Positions 23,551 to 31,652 of a stretch of 45,579 bases of DNA are shown here, in pieces. The notes beneath the pieces are model-generated. The model was not told where the DNA came from. It saw nothing but the letters and a program-made list of their open reading frames with translations, and made no database searches. How positions within the stretch are numbered: position 1 is the first letter of the stretch; each line of letters opens with the position of its first letter. This DNA comes from Rhizobium sp. Q54. GTDB lineage: Bacteria; Pseudomonadota; Alphaproteobacteria; Reyranellales; Reyranellaceae. A program made the translations under genes and the position numbers. Location: NCBI GenBank assembly GCA_945903635.1, contig CAMDOT010000019.1, forward strand, positions 1-45,579, given 5' to 3'.

Positions 23551-24306
23551 TTAAACGTGTTGGCCGCCGTTGATCTGGATCTCGGCGCCGGAAACATAGC
23601 TTGCGCCCTTCTCGCAGAGGAAGTGGATCACGTCGGCCACTTCATCGGGCGTGCCCAGGCGACGCATCGGAATCTGTTCCTCGACGATCTGCTCCGTGCC
23701 CGGCGAGAGAATGGCGGTGTCGATCTCGCCTGGCGCGATCGCATTGACGCGAATGCCGCGTGGTCCGAAGTCATGCGCCATCTCGCGGGTCAGCGCCGCG
23801 AGTGCGGCCTTTGACGTCGCATAGGCGGAGCCCGCGAAGGGATGAACGCGGCTGCCGGCGATCGAGGTGACGTTCACGACGCAGCCGCGGGCCTCCGACA
23901 ACTCACCCATCAGGCCGCGTGCGAGCGCGACGGGCGCGAAGAAATTGACGTTGAACACGCGCTGCCAGAGGTCGAATGGCGTGTCGATGGCACCGAGGCG
24001 ACCGCCGGTTTCATCCTTCGGCGAGATCGCGGCATTGTTGACCAGCGCATCGAGCCGTCCGCCGCCCAGACGCTCGCGGATGTCGTCGATGCCGCGGGCG
24101 ACATCGTCTGCCTTCGCCAGGTCGATCTGCACGTGGTTCTTGTCGCCGCCCGGCCACGGGCAGAGCACGCTGAAAGGCTGGCGCGACACCGTGATCACCC
24201 GCCAGCCGCCGGCGCTGAATTTCTTCACGGTCGCATGTCCGATGCCGCGGCTGGCCCCGGTCAGCACCAGGGTGCGAGCGTTGTCGTACTGGGTCGCGGG
24301 TTTCAT
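23551..24306 (-). CDS. SDR-family oxidoreductase
   Basis: A 251-residue classical short-chain dehydrogenase/reductase. The cofactor loop is TGASRGIGH (16-24), then NNAAIS (90-95), catalytic S148 in NVTSIAGS, and Y162/K166 in YATSK. The C-terminus is [15 protein letters not shown]. It binds NAD(P) and oxidises or reduces an unknown alcohol/ketone. First gene of the SDR-DUF1445-DUF2848 operon; ATG 24306 gives the family-length N-terminus. A perfect palindrome TTGACGTCAA (24351-24360) lies about 45 bases upstream and may be an operator or carry a -35-like TTGACG. Confidence 0.9.
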   Translation of the reverse strand: MKPATQYDNARTLVLTGASRGIGHATVKKFSAGGWRVITVSRQPFSVLCPWPGGDKNHVQIDLAKADDVARGIDDIRERLGGGRLDALVNNAAISPKDETGGRLGAIDTPFDLWQRVFNVNFFAPVALARGLMGELSEARGCVVNVTSIAGSRVHPFAGSAYATSKAALAALTREMAHDFGPRGIRVNAIAPGEIDTAILSPGTEQIVEEQIPMRRLGTPDEVADVIHFLCEKGASYVSGAEIQINGGQHV

Positions 24307-24350
24307 GACGGGCTCGATCCCCAAAAGGTGAAAGGCAACTCTACTCTGCC

Positions 24351-24360
24351 TTGACGTCAA
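24351..24360. promoter_or_regulatory. TTGACGTCAA palindrome
   Basis: A perfect 10-base palindrome between the divergent SDR operon and kinase gene. It is too short to assign to a regulator family; each strand also presents TTGACG, a sigma-70 -35 consensus. The rest of 24307-24500 shows no gene. Confidence 0.35.
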
Positions 24361-24500
24361 TATCGCGGCCGATGTTGGCTCCCTCGGGACAGGGGATGAT
24401 ATCGACCCTTAACCCATTGTGATTCAATTATCTTTCTGTGGGGAGTCGCGGGTGCTTGTGCGTCCGCCCGGGAACGCGCATTTAGGGCACAAGGTTGCGC

Positions 24501-26432
24501 GTGCCCATATCATCCGAAAACGATCAGGCTTTGCCGCTCGCGACGCGGCTCGGTGACTATCGCCTCGATGCGATCATCGGGCATGGCGGCTTTGGCATCA
24601 CCTACCGTGCCTTCGACACCCAGCTCGCCAAGTTCGTGGCCATCAAGGAATACTTTCCCGTCGAGTTCGCCGCGCGCCGGCCCGACGGCCATGTCGCGCC
24701 GCGCGGGGCGCGCGTCGCCGACGATTTCGCCTGGGGCCGCGAGCGCTTTCTCGACGAAGCGCGCGCGCTGGCGCGATTCCGCCACCCCCATATCGTCCCG
24801 GTGCTGCGCTATTTCGAAGCCAATGACACGGCCTACACGGTCATGGAGTTCGAGGACGGCCGGAGCGTAGCGCAGCTCCTGCGCACGCCGAACCATCGCC
24901 TGCAGCCCGACGAGGTGCGCCGCCTGGCCGAGGGGCTTTTAAGCGGGCTGCGCGCCGTTCACGCCCAGGGCTTTCTCCATCGTGACATCAAGCCGTCGAA
25001 CATCATCGTCCGCCACGACGGCGTACCGGTCCTGATCGACTTCGGCGCCGCGCGTCAGGCGATGGGCGGGCGCACGCGCACGCTCACCAGCATCCTCACC
25101 CCGCAATATGCACCGATCGAGCAGTATGCCCTCGACGGCAAGCAGGGCCCGTGGAGCGACATCTACTCGACGGCCGCCGTTCTGCATCACACCATTGCGG
25201 GCTTTCCGCCGCCCGACGCGGCGAGCCGTGTCGGCAACGATCCCTACCGGCCGTTGAGTGTGACCCACGCCGATCGCTTCGATCCGGCGCTTCTCGCCGC
25301 GGTCGACCGCGGCCTTGCCTTCACGCCCGAGCAGCGGCCGCAGACGATCGAGGCGTGGCGGCCGATGTTCGGTGAGGCGATACCGCTCGCCGAGGATGCG
25401 CTGACCGAACGCATGCCGCCCGCATCCACCGTGGCACCGCGGCTTGGAGCCGCGCGCCGCGCCGGCCGTGACGCGGACGAGGCCGCAAGTCCGCGGCCCG
25501 CGCGACAATCGCGCTTTCGCCGACGCCTGCCTTTTCTTCTGCTTGCCCTGGCGATCTTCGGAATCTGGAAGTACCAGGCGCAGATTCGCGAGCGCCTGAG
25601 CGGCGCGCCGAAGGTCGAGACACAGACGGCGATGCCGCCGTCCCTTGCCGTCGCCTCGCCCAAGGAGACGCCACCGCCCGCGGTGGTGCCCGCCAAGCCA
25701 GCCCCCGACAAGGCTGCGGCAAATCCGACGCCGACGCCAACGCCTGCGTCACCGCCCCGAGCCGCTCCCGACACGTCGGCGCAAAAGGTACTGACCGATC
25801 AGGCCCAGCGCGCGGCGGCTGAGGCGCGTACCCTGTTCGATCGCGCCGACGAGGCCTCCAGGGGCGCGCGGTCCATGGCCGGCGAAGCGCGCATCGTGGC
25901 CGCTCGCGCGGCGCGTCCGGATCTCGAGAACGCCGAGCGTCTGTCGTACGACGGGGGCGCGAGCTACATCGGCCAAGTCGTTGACGGCAAGCGGCAGGGC
26001 CTCGGTGTTGCTGAACTCGGCAACGGCGAACGCCAGGCCGGCGACTGGGACGCCAATCGCATGAGCGGCCTCGGCATCGTGAGACTGGGCGACGACACGC
26101 GCTATGCCGGCCAGTGGCGCGATGGGCAATCGACCGGACTTGGCGTTCGCGAGCGGCCGGGCATCGAACGCTCCGAAGGAAATTTCGTCGCTGGCCGTCT
26201 CGAAGGGCCCGGCGTGCGCCGGACGCTGACCGATCCCAACGTCGTGCAATCCGGTGAATTCCAGTTCGACCTGCTCGATGGGCCGGGCGTCGAGGCGATT
26301 GGCGACCGCGAACGCTACGCCGGCGGATTTCGCAACGGCCGTCGGCAAGGCTACGGCCAGGTCACGGGGGCTGATGGCACGGTGCGTGCGGGTTTGTGGG
26401 AAGATGGAAAGCTAGTCGATTCAACGCCCTGA
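24501..26432 (+). CDS. Membrane Ser/Thr protein kinase with MORN repeats
   Basis: About 643 residues. A Hanks-type kinase domain comes first: Gly loop GHGGFGITY, catalytic Lys in VAIKEYFP (about 49), HRDIKPSN (catalytic Asp) and LIDFGAAR. The active residues are complete. A single transmembrane helix (FLLLALAIFGIW, about 345-358) leads to a Pro/Ala-rich linker and an Ala-rich helix. About six MORN-type repeats end the protein (YIGQVVDGKRQGLG, YAGQWRDGQSTGLG, YAGGFRNGRRQGYG). The kinase would be cytoplasmic and the MORN region periplasmic. MORN repeats can bind lipids or protein; ligand unknown. GTG 24501 follows AAGG; TTG 24495 is the alternative. It precedes nasT by 57 bases in the same direction. 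Confidence 0.9.
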   Translation: MPISSENDQALPLATRLGDYRLDAIIGHGGFGITYRAFDTQLAKFVAIKEYFPVEFAARRPDGHVAPRGARVADDFAWGRERFLDEARALARFRHPHIVPVLRYFEANDTAYTVMEFEDGRSVAQLLRTPNHRLQPDEVRRLAEGLLSGLRAVHAQGFLHRDIKPSNIIVRHDGVPVLIDFGAARQAMGGRTRTLTSILTPQYAPIEQYALDGKQGPWSDIYSTAAVLHHTIAGFPPPDAASRVGNDPYRPLSVTHADRFDPALLAAVDRGLAFTPEQRPQTIEAWRPMFGEAIPLAEDALTERMPPASTVAPRLGAARRAGRDADEAASPRPARQSRFRRRLPFLLLALAIFGIWKYQAQIRERLSGAPKVETQTAMPPSLAVASPKETPPPAVVPAKPAPDKAAANPTPTPTPASPPRAAPDTSAQKVLTDQAQRAAAEARTLFDRADEASRGARSMAGEARIVAARAARPDLENAERLSYDGGASYIGQVVDGKRQGLGVAELGNGERQAGDWDANRMSGLGIVRLGDDTRYAGQWRDGQSTGLGVRERPGIERSEGNFVAGRLEGPGVRRTLTDPNVVQSGEFQFDLLDGPGVEAIGDRERYAGGFRNGRRQGYGQVTGADGTVRAGLWEDGKLVDSTP

Positions 26433-26489
26433 CGACGATGGCACGGAAGTTGCGGCCAAAGGCTGAACCCCGAAATTCCTCCGGCCCCC

Positions 26490-27077
26490 GTGACCAAAGC
26501 CCTGTCCGTCCTGCTGATCGATGACAATCCTGCCCGCGCCGAGATCGTCGAATCGGGGCTGCGGGATGCAGGTTACGTGCTGCTCGAGCGCCGGGACGGC
26601 ACGTACGATTTGCCGGCGCGCGTCGCGGCGCTGAAACCCGACGTCATCGTCGTCAGCATCGACAGTCCCAGCCGCGACGCCATCGAGGATCTGCGGCGGA
26701 CCACCGAACAGCAGCCGCGGCCGATCGCCTTGTTCGCCGACCGCTCGGACCCGGCCACGATCGCGGCGGGCATGGAAGCTGGCGTATCGGCCTACGTCGT
26801 GAAGGGGCTGGCGCAGGACCGCGTGCAGTCGGTCGTCGACGTCGCGGTCGCGCACTTCAATCGGTACCACTCCATGCGCGAGGAACTCGACCGCGCGCGC
26901 CTGTCGCTGGTCGAACGCAAGACGGTCGATCGTGCCAAGGGTCTGCTGATGGAGCAGAAGGGGATCGGCGAGGAGGCGGCCTACCGGCTCCTGCGCAAGC
27001 TCGCCATGGACCAGAACAAGCGCATCGGCGAAGTGGCCCAGGACATCCTGACCTACGCCAAGGCCTTCAAAATCTGA
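26490..27077 (+). CDS. nasT: Nitrate/nitrite antiterminator NasT (REC-ANTAR)
   Basis: A 195-residue response-regulator-like RNA-binding antiterminator. The N-terminal receiver domain (about 5-120) keeps the acidic pair (D11-D12) and the Lys of AYVVKG (K105). The phospho-acceptor position reads S56 in PDVIVVSIDSP, consistent with control by protein partner rather than phosphate. The C-terminal ANTAR domain is VERKTVDRAKGLLMEQKGIGEEAAYRLLRKLAMDQNKRIGEVA. NasT proteins bind paired hexaloop hairpins and prevent termination; NasS holds NasT when nitrate is absent. The leader target lies 170 bases downstream. GTG 26490 start. Confidence 0.93.
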   Translation: MTKALSVLLIDDNPARAEIVESGLRDAGYVLLERRDGTYDLPARVAALKPDVIVVSIDSPSRDAIEDLRRTTEQQPRPIALFADRSDPATIAAGMEAGVSAYVVKGLAQDRVQSVVDVAVAHFNRYHSMREELDRARLSLVERKTVDRAKGLLMEQKGIGEEAAYRLLRKLAMDQNKRIGEVAQDILTYAKAFKI

Positions 27078-27081
27078 TCAA

Positions 27082-27102
27082 ATAATAGGCCTGCCCTATT
27101 AT
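27082..27102. other. Perfect inverted repeat after nasT
   Basis: ATAATAGG / CCTATTAT with loop CCTGC, five bases past the nasT stop. It has no T-tract, so it may be an operator or a weak transcript end. Confidence 0.45.
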
Positions 27103-27131
27103 GAGTCATGCTGCATATGCGAGCAGAAGAT

Positions 27132-27148
27132 AGCACACCCCAAGTGCT
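27132..27148. promoter_or_regulatory. NtrC-like enhancer dyad
   Basis: AGCACACCCCAAGTGCT has half-sites GCAC and GTGC spaced by seven bases, the core of the known NtrC site. Its centre is about 109 bases before the predicted transcription start, a normal distance for an NtrC enhancer. Confidence 0.6.
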
Positions 27149-27182
27149 GTATTTAACGAAGAGAAGACATTTTATATAAATA

Positions 27183-27195
27183 AATCAATAGGTTG
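27183..27195 (+). promoter_or_regulatory. IHF site
   Basis: AATCAATAGGTTG matches the IHF consensus WATCAANNNNTTR at every defined position. It lies in an AT-rich stretch between the NtrC-like dyad and the sigma-54 promoter, where IHF bending normally brings enhancer and promoter together. Confidence 0.65.
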
Positions 27196-27222
27196 TCAGG
27201 ATTCTGCGGATCCTCGCCAGCT

Positions 27223-27238
27223 TGGCACATTTCCTGCT
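27223..27238 (+). promoter_or_regulatory. Sigma-54 promoter (-24/-12)
   Basis: TGGCAC-ATTTC-CTGCT has the invariant GG and GC with ten bases between, and one mismatch to TGGCACN5TTGCW. The predicted start near 27249 places the first ANTAR hairpin at the very 5' end of the RNA. Confidence 0.75.
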
Positions 27239-27244
27239 GCTTTG

Positions 27245-27304
27245 CAGGAGAGCCCCCAATGGCGGGGGTTCCTGAATTAGACGGCAGGCCAATGGCGGTC
27301 TGCC
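27245..27304 (+). ncRNA. ANTAR-type dual hairpin leader (NasT target)
   Basis: Hairpin 1 (27245-27274) has a CCCCC/GGGGG stem with flanking CAGGA/TCCTG. Hairpin 2 (27283-27304) has an 8-base stem, GGCAGGCC with GGTCTGCC (one G-T pair). Both carry the same hexaloop AATGGC, with A at position 1 and G at position 4, the signature of ANTAR-protein targets. The pair precedes the terminator at 27318 and follows nasT. Confidence 0.88.
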
Positions 27305-27317
27305 TTCTCGGACAACG

Positions 27318-27364
27318 ACGTCCTGTGCGGCCGGCTCCTGTCGGCTGAGCAGGACGTTTTTTTT
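27318..27364 (+). terminator. Leader attenuator terminator of the nitrate operon
   Basis: The stem ACGTCCTG / CAGGACGT encloses an inner GCCG/CGGC hairpin and is followed by a run of eight T (27357-27364). It lies between the ANTAR hairpins and the nasS start, so read-through would depend on NasT bound upstream. Confidence 0.85.
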
Positions 27365-27377
27365 GGGGTTGAGTGCG

Positions 27378-28601
27378 GTGGGACATCTCGAGCGAACGAA
27401 AGTGACGGTGGGGTTCATTCCCCTGATCGACTGTGCGCCCATCCTGTTCGCCGACATCCTGGGCCTGTTCGAGCGCCACGGTCTCGACGTCGAGATCCGT
27501 CGCGAGGCCTCGTGGGCGAACATCCGCGACAAGGTCGCTCTGGGTCTGCTCGACGCCGCGCACATGCTCTCGCCCATGCCGCTGGCGACCACGCTCGGTA
27601 TCGACAGCGTGAACGTGCCGATGATCGCGGCGATGACGCTGCAGCTCAACGGCAACTCGATCACCCTGTCCAATGCGCTGTGGCGGGAGATCGAGGAGGT
27701 GGCGCCCGAGTTCGTCGACGATCATCGCGCCGATGATGCGCCGCTCGATGCCCGTGCCCTGGCAGCGGTCGTTCGCCATCGCGCCCAGGCCGGCAAGTCG
27801 CCGCTCACGCTCGCCTCGGTCTTCCCCTTTTCGTCGCACAATCACCTGCTGCGCCTCTGGCTGGCGTCGGGCGGCCTCGATCCCGACCGCGACGTGCGCT
27901 TCACCGTTGTGCCGCCGCCGCACATGGTGGCGCATCTCTCCGGTGGCGCCATCGATGGCTACTGCGTCGGCGAACCGTGGAACCAGCAGGCCGTGTCGCA
28001 TGGCATCGGCCGCATTGCGCTCAGCAGCCTGCACATCTGGAACTCCATGCCGGAGAAGGTGCTGGGCACGACCGAGGCCTGGGCGCAGCGCAATCCCAAG
28101 ACGCTGATCGCGCTGGTCAAGGCGGTGACCGAAGCCGGTGCCTGGCTCGACGAGCCCGGCAACCGCGCCGAGGCCGCCCGCGTGCTGTCGAGCCCGCGTT
28201 ACGTCAACGTCCCGGCGGAGGTGATCGCCAGGTCGCTCGCGCTCCCGGACTTCCACATCTTCCACCGCCAGGTCGCCAACTTCCCGTGGCGCAGCCATGC
28301 CGACTGGTTCCTGGCGCAGATGGTGCGCTGGGGCCAGATCGCGCCGCAGCCCGGCCTCGGTGCCGTGGCCGACCGCGTGTTCCGCACCGACATCTATCGC
28401 GCCGCCGCCAGCGAACTCGGCCTGCCGTGCCCGCTCACCGACCGCAAGGTCGAGGGTGCCCACGGCGATCCGTGGATCCTGGCGACCAACGGCGCCCCGG
28501 TCGCGATGGGACCGGACAGATTTCTCGACGGGTCGGTGTTCGATCCAAGCAATGAAACGTCAACGAACTTCAAGCAGCAGGAGAGCCAACATGGCAACTA
28601 A
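27378..28601 (+). CDS. nasS: Nitrate/nitrite sensor NasS
   Basis: About 407 residues, similar to the CmpA/NrtA nitrate-binding family but without a signal peptide: VTVGFIPLIDCAPILFADILGLFERHGLDVEIRREASWANIRDKVALGLLDAAHML starts almost at the N-terminus. That is the NasS form, a cytoplasmic nitrate/nitrite sensor that sequesters NasT until ligand binds. GTG 27378 follows GGGG right after the terminator T-run; TTG 27363 would lie inside the T-run. The 3' end overlaps nrtA by 11 bases. Its place downstream of the attenuator, separate from nasT, is unusual. Confidence 0.88.
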   Translation: MGHLERTKVTVGFIPLIDCAPILFADILGLFERHGLDVEIRREASWANIRDKVALGLLDAAHMLSPMPLATTLGIDSVNVPMIAAMTLQLNGNSITLSNALWREIEEVAPEFVDDHRADDAPLDARALAAVVRHRAQAGKSPLTLASVFPFSSHNHLLRLWLASGGLDPDRDVRFTVVPPPHMVAHLSGGAIDGYCVGEPWNQQAVSHGIGRIALSSLHIWNSMPEKVLGTTEAWAQRNPKTLIALVKAVTEAGAWLDEPGNRAEAARVLSSPRYVNVPAEVIARSLALPDFHIFHRQVANFPWRSHADWFLAQMVRWGQIAPQPGLGAVADRVFRTDIYRAAASELGLPCPLTDRKVEGAHGDPWILATNGAPVAMGPDRFLDGSVFDPSNETSTNFKQQESQHGN

Positions 28602-29904
28602 GAAAGCCAACAGCGGACTGGGACGGCGCGACATTCTGAAGAACGCCGGCAGCATTGCCGCGACCGCGGCGCTGATGAGCGCGGTGCGCGCATCGTTCCC
28701 CGCCGGCGCCTTTGCGCAGGCAGCCGGTCCCGAAACCAACAAGGTCACGCTGGGCTTCATCGCGCTCACCGACTCCTCGCCACTGATCGTGGCTAAGGAG
28801 AAGAAGCTCTACGACAAGTACGGCATCACCGACGCCAACATCAACAAGCAGGCCTCGTGGGGCACGACGCGCGACAACATCGTGCTGGGATCGGCGTCGG
28901 GCGGCATCGACGGCGCGCACATCCTGACGCCCAAGCCCTACCAGATCTCGCTCGGTCTCACGACGCCGGAGAACAAGCCGGTGCCGATGTACATGCTGTC
29001 GCGGCTCAACACCAACGGGCAGGCGATCTCGGTCGCCAAGGACTTGATGGCCACCGGTGCGACGGTCAATTCAGCGCCGCTCAAGGCGGCCTTCGCCAAG
29101 ATGAAGGTCGACGGCAAGGATCCCAAGGTGGCCATGACCTTCCGTGGCGGCACCCACGACCTGTGGATCCGCTATTGGCTGGCTGCCGGCGGCATCGACC
29201 CCGACAAGGACGTCTCGACCATCGTCGTGCCGCCGCCGCAGATGGTGGCCAACATGAAGGTCGGCAGCATGGAGGCCTTCTGCGTCGGTGAGCCGTGGAA
29301 CGAGCAGCTCGTCAACCAGGGCATCGGCTACACCGCCTGCACCACCGGCGATGTCTGGAAGGATCATCCCGAGAAGAGCCTCGCGATGCGCGCCGACTGG
29401 GTCGACAAGAATCCGAAGGCCGCGAAGGCCGTGCTGCAGGCCGTCCTCGAGGCGGCGCAGTGGTGCGACAAGCTCGAGAACGCCAAGGAGCTCTCCGAGA
29501 TCGTGGGCAAGCGCCAGTGGTTCAACTGCCCGCCGGCCGACATCATCAACCGCATCGAGGGCAAGGTGAACTACGGCGACGGCCGCAAGATCGACAACCG
29601 CGACCTGTCGATGAAGTTCTGGCGCGACCACGCCTCGTATCCCTACCAGAGCCACGAGCTGTGGTTCCTCACCGAGAATCAGCGCTGGGGCATGATGGCC
29701 GCCGACCTCGACACCAAAGCGATCATCGCCAAGGTCAATCGCGAGGATCTGTGGCGCGAGGCCGCCAAGGGCATCGGCATCGCCGACAAGGACATGCCGG
29801 TCGGCACGTCGCGCGGCAAGGAGACGTTCTTCGACGGCAAGGTCTTCGACCCGGCCGACCCGAAGGGTTACCTCACGAGCCTCCAGATCAAGAAGGTGGC
29901 GTGA
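28591..29904 (+). CDS. nrtA: Nitrate ABC transporter substrate-binding protein NrtA
   Basis: A 437-residue periplasmic nitrate-binding protein of the CmpA/NrtA family. The Tat signal has RRDILKNAGSIAATAALMSA with an AQA-type cleavage region. The mature part starts NKVTLGFIALTDSSPLIVAKEKKLYDKYGI and contains KQASWGTTRDNIVLG and FRGGTHDLWIRYWLAAGGIDPDKDVSTIVVPPPQMVANMKVG, parallel to NasS. It captures nitrate or nitrite for the NrtB/ATPase importer. ATG 28591 has AGGAG upstream, inside nasS, indicating coupling. Confidence 0.93.
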   Translation: MATKKANSGLGRRDILKNAGSIAATAALMSAVRASFPAGAFAQAAGPETNKVTLGFIALTDSSPLIVAKEKKLYDKYGITDANINKQASWGTTRDNIVLGSASGGIDGAHILTPKPYQISLGLTTPENKPVPMYMLSRLNTNGQAISVAKDLMATGATVNSAPLKAAFAKMKVDGKDPKVAMTFRGGTHDLWIRYWLAAGGIDPDKDVSTIVVPPPQMVANMKVGSMEAFCVGEPWNEQLVNQGIGYTACTTGDVWKDHPEKSLAMRADWVDKNPKAAKAVLQAVLEAAQWCDKLENAKELSEIVGKRQWFNCPPADIINRIEGKVNYGDGRKIDNRDLSMKFWRDHASYPYQSHELWFLTENQRWGMMAADLDTKAIIAKVNREDLWREAAKGIGIADKDMPVGTSRGKETFFDGKVFDPADPKGYLTSLQIKKVA

Positions 29905-30803
29905 TGCAGGCAGCTAAAATCGCGACCTCGGCAGTGGCCTCGGTGCCGGTGCCGGGCACGACGGCCGAGATCGTATCCTTCCGGCCGCCGATGCGGCCTG
30001 TCTTGGAGCGCATCATCGACGCCGCGCGCCATACGGTCAGTGTCGTGCTGCCGCCGCTCATTGTCATGTCCATCACGCTGCTCGTCTGGCAGCTCCTGTG
30101 CTCGGAGCCCGGCGCGCGGCTGCCCCCACCGACCAAGGTGGTTTCGGACGCCTGGGATTTCATCGTCCATCCGTTCTACGACAACGGCGGCATCGACAAG
30201 GGCGCCTTCTGGCAGATCTCCAAGAGCCTCGGCCGTGTCGGCATCGGCTTCAGCTTGGCTGCCGTGGTCGGCATCGCGCTCGGCGTGCTGGTGGGCCAAA
30301 GCACCTGGGCGATGCGCGGCCTCGATCCGATCTTCCAGGTCCTGCGCACCGTGCCGCCGCTGGCCTGGCTGCCGCTGTCGCTTGCGGGCTTCCGCCACTC
30401 CGATCCATCGGCGCTGTTCGTGATTTTCATCACCTCGATCTGGCCGATCATCATCAATACCTCGGTCGGCGTACGGAACATCCCGCAGGACTATCGCAAC
30501 GTCGCCGCGGTCATCCGCCTTTCGTGGTGGGAGGTGTTCTACAAGATCACGCTGCCCGCCACCGTGCCCTACATCTTCACCGGTCTGCGTATCGGCGTCG
30601 GGCTGAGCTGGCTCGCCATCGTGGCAGCCGAGATGCTGATCGGCGGCGTCGGTATCGGCTTCTTCATCTGGGACGCGTGGAACAGCTCGCGCATCTCCGA
30701 CATCATCGTGGCCCTGGTCTATATCGGCATCGTCGGCTTCCTGCTTGACAAGCTGATTGCCGTGGTCGGGCACTTCGTCAGTCACGGCGTCTCGGCCCAA
30801 TGA
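29904..30803 (+). CDS. nrtB: Nitrate ABC transporter permease NrtB
   Basis: A 299-residue inner-membrane permease. It has about six hydrophobic helices and the text typical of NrtB/SsuC-type permeases (PPTKVVSDAWDF, GRVGIGFSLAAVVGIALGVLVG, FQVLRTVPPLAWLPLSLAGF, cytoplasmic loop NVAAVIRLSWWEVFYKITLPATVPYIFTGLRIGVGLSWLAIVAAEML). ATG 29904 overlaps the nrtA stop (TGATG). It moves nitrate or nitrite into the cytoplasm together with the next gene's ATPase. Confidence 0.93.
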   Translation: MQAAKIATSAVASVPVPGTTAEIVSFRPPMRPVLERIIDAARHTVSVVLPPLIVMSITLLVWQLLCSEPGARLPPPTKVVSDAWDFIVHPFYDNGGIDKGAFWQISKSLGRVGIGFSLAAVVGIALGVLVGQSTWAMRGLDPIFQVLRTVPPLAWLPLSLAGFRHSDPSALFVIFITSIWPIIINTSVGVRNIPQDYRNVAAVIRLSWWEVFYKITLPATVPYIFTGLRIGVGLSWLAIVAAEMLIGGVGIGFFIWDAWNSSRISDIIVALVYIGIVGFLLDKLIAVVGHFVSHGVSAQ

Positions 30804-30828
30804 GCGCGGCGCACCAGGAGGACCGGTC

Positions 30829-31644
30829 ATGAACCAGCCCTATCTCAAGTTCGAGCAGATCGGCATGAGCTTCCGTCGCGGCCAGATGGAGACGGAAGTG
30901 CTGCGTGACGTGAATCTCCACATCGATCAGGGCGAGTTCGTCTCGATGATCGGCCATTCCGGTTGCGGCAAGTCGACCCTGCTCAATATCCTGGGCGGTC
31001 TGCTGCAGTCGACGACCGGCGAGGTCTTCCTCGAAGGCAAGGTGGTGGACGAGCCCGGCCCCGACCGGGCCATCGTCTTCCAGAACCATTCGCTGCTGCC
31101 CTGGCTCACCGTCTACGGCAACATCGCCATCGCCGTCGACAAGGTGTTCGGCGGATCCCAGGGCAAGGGCAAGACCAAGGCCGAGCGCCACGACTGGGTC
31201 ATGCACAATCTCGAGCTGGTGCAGATGGCCCAGGCCAAGGACAAGCGCCCGCACGAGGTCTCGGGCGGCATGAAGCAGCGGGTCGGCATCGCCCGGGCGC
31301 TCGCCATGCAGCCCAAGGTGCTGCTGATGGACGAGCCGTTCGGCGCCCTCGACGCGCTGACGCGTGCCCATCTGCAGGACAGCGTGATGGAGATCCATGC
31401 CCGCCTCGGCAACACCGTGCTGATGATCACCCATGACGTCGACGAGGCGGTGCTGCTGTCCGATCGCGTGGTCATGATGACCAACGGCCCCGCGGCAACG
31501 ATCGGCGAGATCCTGGCGATCGAACTGCCGCGACCGCGCCGCCGGCTCGAACTCGCGACCGATCCCGAATATGCCCGCTGCCGGGCGGCGGTGCTCGAAT
31601 TCCTCTATGCGCGGCACCGGGTTCCGGCGCGGGCAGCGGCCTGA
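30829..31644 (+). CDS. nrtD: Nitrate ABC transporter ATP-binding protein
   Basis: A 271-residue ATPase with Walker A GHSGCGKST, signature VSGGMKQRVGIARAL, Walker B VLLMDEPFGALD and switch His in MITHDVDEAVL. It is the short NrtD/NasD type without the extra substrate-binding domain of cyanobacterial NrtC; a symbol nrtC would serve equally. ATG 30829 is preceded by AGGAGG. It is the only ATPase of the importer and would work as a homodimer. Confidence 0.92.
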   Translation: MNQPYLKFEQIGMSFRRGQMETEVLRDVNLHIDQGEFVSMIGHSGCGKSTLLNILGGLLQSTTGEVFLEGKVVDEPGPDRAIVFQNHSLLPWLTVYGNIAIAVDKVFGGSQGKGKTKAERHDWVMHNLELVQMAQAKDKRPHEVSGGMKQRVGIARALAMQPKVLLMDEPFGALDALTRAHLQDSVMEIHARLGNTVLMITHDVDEAVLLSDRVVMMTNGPAATIGEILAIELPRPRRRLELATDPEYARCRAAVLEFLYARHRVPARAAA

Positions 31645-31652
31645 AGAGCGAC

